Below are positions 59,959 through 64,000 of a stretch of 64,000 bases of DNA, piece after piece. A program made the position numbers and the translations under genes. The notes beneath the pieces were generated by a model. It worked only from the letters and a program-made list of their open reading frames with translations. It did not search any database and had not been told where the DNA came from. Position 1 is the first letter of the stretch. Each line of letters begins with the position of its first letter. Source of the stretch: Bacillus sp. S/N-304-OC-R1 (GTDB lineage: Bacteria; Bacillota; Bacilli; Bacillales; Cytobacillaceae); the NCBI RefSeq assembly GCF_019749375.1, contig NZ_JACWFE010000022.1, positions 102,284 to 166,283 of the forward strand, read 5' to 3'.

Positions 59959-62484
59959 ATGGCTGAAACTCCGAAGCCCCAAGTAAGAGAGATAAATATT
60001 AGCCAAGAGATGCGTTCATCTTTTCTTGACTATGCGATGAGTGTAATTGTTTCACGTGCTTTACCGGATGTCCGCGATGGCTTAAAACCGGTTCACCGCA
60101 GGATTTTATACGCAATGCATGATCTTGGCATGCATTCAGATAAACCTTATAAGAAATCAGCACGTATCGTTGGTGATGTTATTGGTAAATACCACCCGCA
60201 CGGTGACTCTGCTGTCTATGAAACAATGGTGCGGATGGCGCAAGACTTTAACTATCGTTATATGCTGGTGGACGGACATGGGAACTTTGGTTCTGTCGAT
60301 GGAGACTCCGCAGCGGCAATGCGTTATACGGAAGCTCGTATGTCCAAAATTTCGATGGAGCTTCTAAGAGACATCAATAAAGATACGATTGATTATCAGG
60401 ATAACTATGACGGTGAAGAGAAAGAGCCTGTAGTATTGCCTGCAAGGTTCCCGAATTTATTAGTAAATGGTACGTCTGGAATAGCTGTAGGAATGGCAAC
60501 AAATATTCCCCCTCATCAGCTTGGTGAAGTAATTGATGGGGTATTAGCTATTAGTAAGGACCCTGATATTACAATTGCTGAATTAATGGATATTATTCCT
60601 GGCCCAGATTTCCCGACTGCTGGAATGATTCTAGGCAGAAGCGGGATTCGAAAGGCATATGAAACGGGAAGAGGCTCTATTACATTAAGAGCCAAAGTTG
60701 AAATTGAACAAAAGTCAAATGGCAGAGAAGTCATTATCGTTAACGAAATTCCTTATCAAGTAAACAAAGCAAAGCTGATTGAAAGAATTGCTGAGCTTGT
60801 ACGAGATAAAAAGATTGATGGTATTACGGATCTTCGGGATGAATCTGACCGTAATGGTATGCGTATTGTCATTGAAGTCCGCAGAGATGCGAACGCTAGT
60901 GTTTTATTAAATAATCTATATAAGCAAACTGCCATGCAAACAAGCTTTGGGATCAATTTACTTGCATTAGTAGATGGGGAGCCTAAAGTATTAAACTTGA
61001 AGCAGTGCTTAGAGTATTATTTAAATCACCAAAAGGTCGTTATTCGCCGAAGAACAGAGTTCGAATTAAGAAAAGCGGAAGCCCGTGCACATATTTTAGA
61101 GGGTTTACGAATTGCACTTGACCACTTGGATGAAGTTATTGCATTAATCCGCAGTTCTCAGACTACCGATATTGCAAGAGAAGGATTAATGACTAAATTT
61201 AATCTTTCAGATAAACAAGCACAGGCTATCCTTGATATGCGTCTTCAACGTTTAACTGGTTTAGAACGAGAAAAAATTGAAGATGAATATGCAAGCTTAG
61301 TAAAATTAATAGCTGAATTGAAAGCTATTTTAGCGGATGAAGAGAAGGTTCTTGAAATTATCCGTGAAGAGCTGCTTGAAATAAAAGAAAGATTTAACGA
61401 TGAGCGTCGGACAGAAATTGTTTCCGGAGGCATTGAGCAAATTGAAGATGAAGACTTAATTCCACGTGAGAATATCGTCATTACCCTGACTCATAAGGGG
61501 TATATTAAGCGTCTCCCTGTATCGACTTACCGTGCACAAAAACGCGGTGGCCGTGGAATTCAGGGGATGGGGACAAATGAGGATGATTTTGTCGAGCATT
61601 TAATGACAACATCTACCCATGATACGATTCTATTCTTCACGAATAAAGGGAAGGTTTATCGAGCGAAGGGGTACGAAATTCCTGAATTTAGCCGTACAGC
61701 TAAAGGGATTCCAATTGTGAACCTCCTAAGCGGTATTGAGAAGGATGAATGGGTAAATGCGATTATTCCAATTGAGGAATTCGTAGATGACTGGTTCTTA
61801 TTCTTAACAACTAGAAAAGGAATTTCTAAGCGATCTCCTCTAACTTCATTTGGAAATATTAGAAACAACGGTCTAATTGCTATCAATCTTCGAGAAGATG
61901 ATGAATTGATTTCAGTTCGTCTAACAGATGGAACTAAGGAAATTATTATTGGAACTCAAAATGGGCTGCTTATTCGCTTCCCAGAAGGGGATGTTCGTTC
62001 AATGGGACGTACTGCGACTGGTGTTAAGGGAATTAGCTTAAGTGAAGATGATGAAGTAGTAGGCATGGAAGTATTAGAAGAGAAATCCCAAATTCTAATT
62101 GTTACGAAGAATGGTTATGGTAAACGCACGCCTTCTGAAGAATACCGTATTCAAGGAAGAGGCGGTAAAGGGATAAAAACATGTAATATTACAGAGAAAA
62201 ATGGCCCTCTTGTCTCGATGAGAGCTGTTACCGGTGAAGAAGACTTAATGTTAATTACAACTGGCGGTGTCCTTATTCGTATGGCAGTGAGTGATATCTC
62301 CTTGATGGGACGTAACACTCAAGGTGTAAGACTGATTCGTTTAGATGAAAGCCTAGATGAATATGTTGCAACAGTTGCCAAGGTTGAAAAAGAAGAGGAT
62401 AAGCCTGAGGAAGAATTAACGAAACCATTAGAAAGTGCAGAGTCCCTTCCAGAAGAAGATGTTGTGGAAGATGACCAGGAATAG
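59959..62484 (+). CDS. gyrA: DNA gyrase subunit A
   Basis: 841 residues. Winged helix with catalytic Tyr near 123 ([10 protein letters not shown]), the quinolone-determining segment [17 protein letters not shown] with the wild-type Ser, a coiled coil (about 365-490) and a C-terminal beta-pinwheel with the GyrA box [10 protein letters not shown] near 530. Acidic tail. AAAGGAGG upstream. Confidence 0.98.
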   Translation: MAETPKPQVREINISQEMRSSFLDYAMSVIVSRALPDVRDGLKPVHRRILYAMHDLGMHSDKPYKKSARIVGDVIGKYHPHGDSAVYETMVRMAQDFNYRYMLVDGHGNFGSVDGDSAAAMRYTEARMSKISMELLRDINKDTIDYQDNYDGEEKEPVVLPARFPNLLVNGTSGIAVGMATNIPPHQLGEVIDGVLAISKDPDITIAELMDIIPGPDFPTAGMILGRSGIRKAYETGRGSITLRAKVEIEQKSNGREVIIVNEIPYQVNKAKLIERIAELVRDKKIDGITDLRDESDRNGMRIVIEVRRDANASVLLNNLYKQTAMQTSFGINLLALVDGEPKVLNLKQCLEYYLNHQKVVIRRRTEFELRKAEARAHILEGLRIALDHLDEVIALIRSSQTTDIAREGLMTKFNLSDKQAQAILDMRLQRLTGLEREKIEDEYASLVKLIAELKAILADEEKVLEIIREELLEIKERFNDERRTEIVSGGIEQIEDEDLIPRENIVITLTHKGYIKRLPVSTYRAQKRGGRGIQGMGTNEDDFVEHLMTTSTHDTILFFTNKGKVYRAKGYEIPEFSRTAKGIPIVNLLSGIEKDEWVNAIIPIEEFVDDWFLFLTTRKGISKRSPLTSFGNIRNNGLIAINLREDDELISVRLTDGTKEIIIGTQNGLLIRFPEGDVRSMGRTATGVKGISLSEDDEVVGMEVLEEKSQILIVTKNGYGKRTPSEEYRIQGRGGKGIKTCNITEKNGPLVSMRAVTGEEDLMLITTGGVLIRMAVSDISLMGRNTQGVRLIRLDESLDEYVATVAKVEKEEDKPEEELTKPLESAESLPEEDVVEDDQE

Positions 62485-62491
62485 TCTGTTT

Positions 62492-62524
62492 AAAGGAGGA
62501 ACACAAATTTTGTGTTCCTCCTTT
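62492..62524 (+). terminator. Terminator of gyrA
   Basis: AAAGGAGGAACACAA / TTGTGTTCCTCCTTT perfect 15-bp stem with a 3-nt loop and a short T tail. Confidence 0.92.
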
Positions 62525-62580
62525 TTAATACAATGGAGTATAATGGTAAAAACGACTCACAACATTTGGGGTGGAAGATT

Positions 62581-63672
62581 GTGCGTGTTCATATTAATGA
62601 GTTGCAAGAAGGATGTATTGTAGCAGATGATATTTTTAGTCTGACAAATCGGCCCATTGTAGCAAAAAAAACAATACTAACTCATGAGTTAATAAATATT
62701 TTAAAGATGTTTCTGATCGAAGAAATTCCAGTAGAAAAATTAAAGGTGGATGGGGCATCATTTATTCCTGATGAACCGGTTTATGATCCAAGAGATGAAA
62801 TTAAAGACACTGCCAATAGAAGTAGTGAATCTCTTGAAGATATGTTTTTAAAAGGGGTACAGGATTATAAAAAAGAGTTTAAAAACTGGCAATCAGGCAT
62901 GCAGATTGATATTTCAAAAATAAGAAATATTATGCTTCCATTAATTGAAAAATCAGAGAGTCATCCATCCGATTTATTTTCCTTACATCACCTATCTACT
63001 AATGATGAATACATGCATCAGCACTCAGTAGCAGTTGGGCTATTAAGCGCCTTCATTGGAAGGAAGCTAAAATATACTAAAGGGGACATTGTGCAGCTAG
63101 CTCTTGGGGGATGTCTTTCTGATTCAGGGATGGCAAAGATAAAGCCTTCCATTCTTTTTAAGAATTCTACATTAACCTTGCAAGAATTTGAGGAAATCAA
63201 AAAACATCCAGCTTATAGTTATAAAATGGTGCAAAATATTTCTCTTTTAAGAGAAACAACTAAGCTTGGCATTTTTCAGCATCATGAACGATTAGATGGA
63301 AGTGGCTATCCATTTGGGGAACAAAATAATAAAATTAATACATTTGCCAAAATTATTGCTGTAGCAGATACATTTCATGCCATGACTAGCAATCGACTTT
63401 ACCGAAAAAAGCAATCTCCTTTTAAAGTGCTAGAAATGATGCTTCAAGACATGTTTGGAAAATACGATATTGCAGCAATGCAAGCAATCGGATCAGGCTT
63501 TATGACATTTTCAATTGGCAGCACTGTAAAACTATCAGACGGACAGATTGCTGAAATTTTATTTATTGAAGAAAAATTCCCAACAAGACCGTTAGTTAAA
63601 ATCCAGCAAACCGGGGAAATTCTCCATTTAGAAAAGTACCGGCAATTGTACATAGAGGAAGTATTAAAATAG
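62581..63672 (+). CDS. HD-GYP domain phosphodiesterase-like protein
   Basis: 363 residues from GTG 62581, chosen for GGGTGGAAG about 6 nt upstream and the natural start of the domain (VRVHINELQEG). An N-terminal DUF3391-like region, then HD-GYP. The family HD becomes LGGCLSDSGMAKI, so the HD dyad appears replaced by SD, while HQHSVAVGLL, FQHHERLDGSGYP and VADTFHAMTS are kept. It may hydrolyse c-di-GMP or only bind it. No membrane or receiver domain. Confidence 0.88.
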   Translation: MRVHINELQEGCIVADDIFSLTNRPIVAKKTILTHELINILKMFLIEEIPVEKLKVDGASFIPDEPVYDPRDEIKDTANRSSESLEDMFLKGVQDYKKEFKNWQSGMQIDISKIRNIMLPLIEKSESHPSDLFSLHHLSTNDEYMHQHSVAVGLLSAFIGRKLKYTKGDIVQLALGGCLSDSGMAKIKPSILFKNSTLTLQEFEEIKKHPAYSYKMVQNISLLRETTKLGIFQHHERLDGSGYPFGEQNNKINTFAKIIAVADTFHAMTSNRLYRKKQSPFKVLEMMLQDMFGKYDIAAMQAIGSGFMTFSIGSTVKLSDGQIAEILFIEEKFPTRPLVKIQQTGEILHLEKYRQLYIEEVLK

Positions 63673-63692
63673 ACCAGAACGGTCTATTTTTT
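63670..63692 (+). terminator. Terminator after the HD-GYP gene
   Basis: TAGACC/GGTCTA stem overlapping the stop codon, then T6. Confidence 0.75.
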
Positions 63693-63751
63693 ATTTCACG
63701 TACTAAAAGAATTTCCAGGGAGAAATAACAGACCTTATTCTAAAATAGTAC

Positions 63752-63780
63752 TTGAAAAATCAGTACACGCTTGTTATACT
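63752..63780 (+). promoter_or_regulatory. rrn promoter P1
   Basis: TTGAAA, 17-nt spacer, TATACT. Confidence 0.8.
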
Positions 63781-63835
63781 AATTCAAGTCAGTAATTTTA
63801 AGAAAGCATATCAATTATTTTTTTAAAAAAAGTTA

Positions 63836-63864
63836 TTGACTATACAACTTCAAAATGTTATATT
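63836..63864 (+). promoter_or_regulatory. rrn promoter P2
   Basis: TTGACT, 17-nt spacer, TATATT, followed by a leader with TTCTTTGAAAACTGAAC (antitermination boxA-like) before 16S. Confidence 0.85.
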
Positions 63865-63981
63865 AATAAAGTCGCCTATGAGCGATAAAATAGTTCTTTG
63901 AAAACTGAACGAACAAAAAAACGTCAACGTTTTAGTCTTTTTACTTAAAAAAGACATTTATGAGCTAAAATCAACTCACAA

Positions 63982-64000
63982 TTTATTGGAGAGTTTGATC
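63982..64000 (+). rRNA. 16S rRNA, first 19 nt
   Basis: TTTATTGGAGAGTTTGATC is the usual 5' end of Bacillaceae 16S rRNA; the gene runs out of the window. Confidence 0.93.

Noticed and set aside
60046..60062. TGTTTCACGTG in gyrA as a parS site
   Set aside because: Only the left half matches; the right half (CTTTA) departs from the palindrome.

Overview
This is the replication-origin region of a low-GC, endospore-forming Bacillaceae chromosome. The evidence is the order rpmH-oriC-dnaA-dnaN-yaaA-recF-remB-gyrB-gyrA followed by an rRNA operon, the leftward noc-soj-spo0J and wal (yyc) clusters, and spore genes such as yyaC, a sporulenol synthase and a second YidC of the SpoIIIJ type. I cannot fix the species from sequence alone.

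Layout. 1-4363: end of a squalene-hopene/sporulenol cyclase, an HXXEE membrane protein, and an AraC-type regulator paired with a DUF1761 membrane protein. 4364-11382: a 6,998-bp integrated element bounded by a 21-bp direct repeat that is the 3' end of rlmH. It carries a large serine recombinase, an XRE repressor, a Rep-like initiator, two HNH-type proteins, a small resolvase and a Hypoth_Ymh-domain cargo gene. 11362-21109: rlmH, a CxxH/CxxC protein amid DnaA boxes, htrA-type protease, walJ-I-H-K-R, and an M23 endopeptidase. 21480-22360: tRNA-Phe, -Glu and -Lys with unusual hairpin elements that duplicate tRNA 5' halves. 22550-41720: Gly/Tyr-rich protein, purA, dnaB, rplI-gdpP-yybS, a phosphonate-type ABC importer beside a 5'-nucleotidase-like enzyme, rpsF-ssb-rpsR, an orphan Opp-type permease pair, ychF, a DUF951 protein, mscS and yyaC. 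41750-52490: DUF554 protein, spo0J-soj, noc, rsmG, mnmG, mnmE, jag, yidC, rnpA and rpmH, all leftward and away from the origin. 52500-64000: oriC in two parts flanking dnaA, the rightward replication genes, gyrB/gyrA, an HD-GYP protein, tandem rrn promoters and the first bases of 16S rRNA.

The most interesting material is the rlmH-integrated island. It uses the same gene end as staphylococcal SCC elements. Its attachment site lies inside the recombinase gene, so integration exchanges the recombinase C-terminus and removes its terminator, which sits at the opposite end of the integrated element. A third, degenerate att-like sequence at 2391-2414 suggests an earlier or companion insertion. Two families of dispersed structured repeats show compensatory base changes between copies: four copies of a ~120-nt hairpin element, and three copies of a tRNA-half-duplicating hairpin. 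A cluster of DnaA boxes lies about 41 kb from oriC, and two parS sites are visible, one in walK and one in spo0J.
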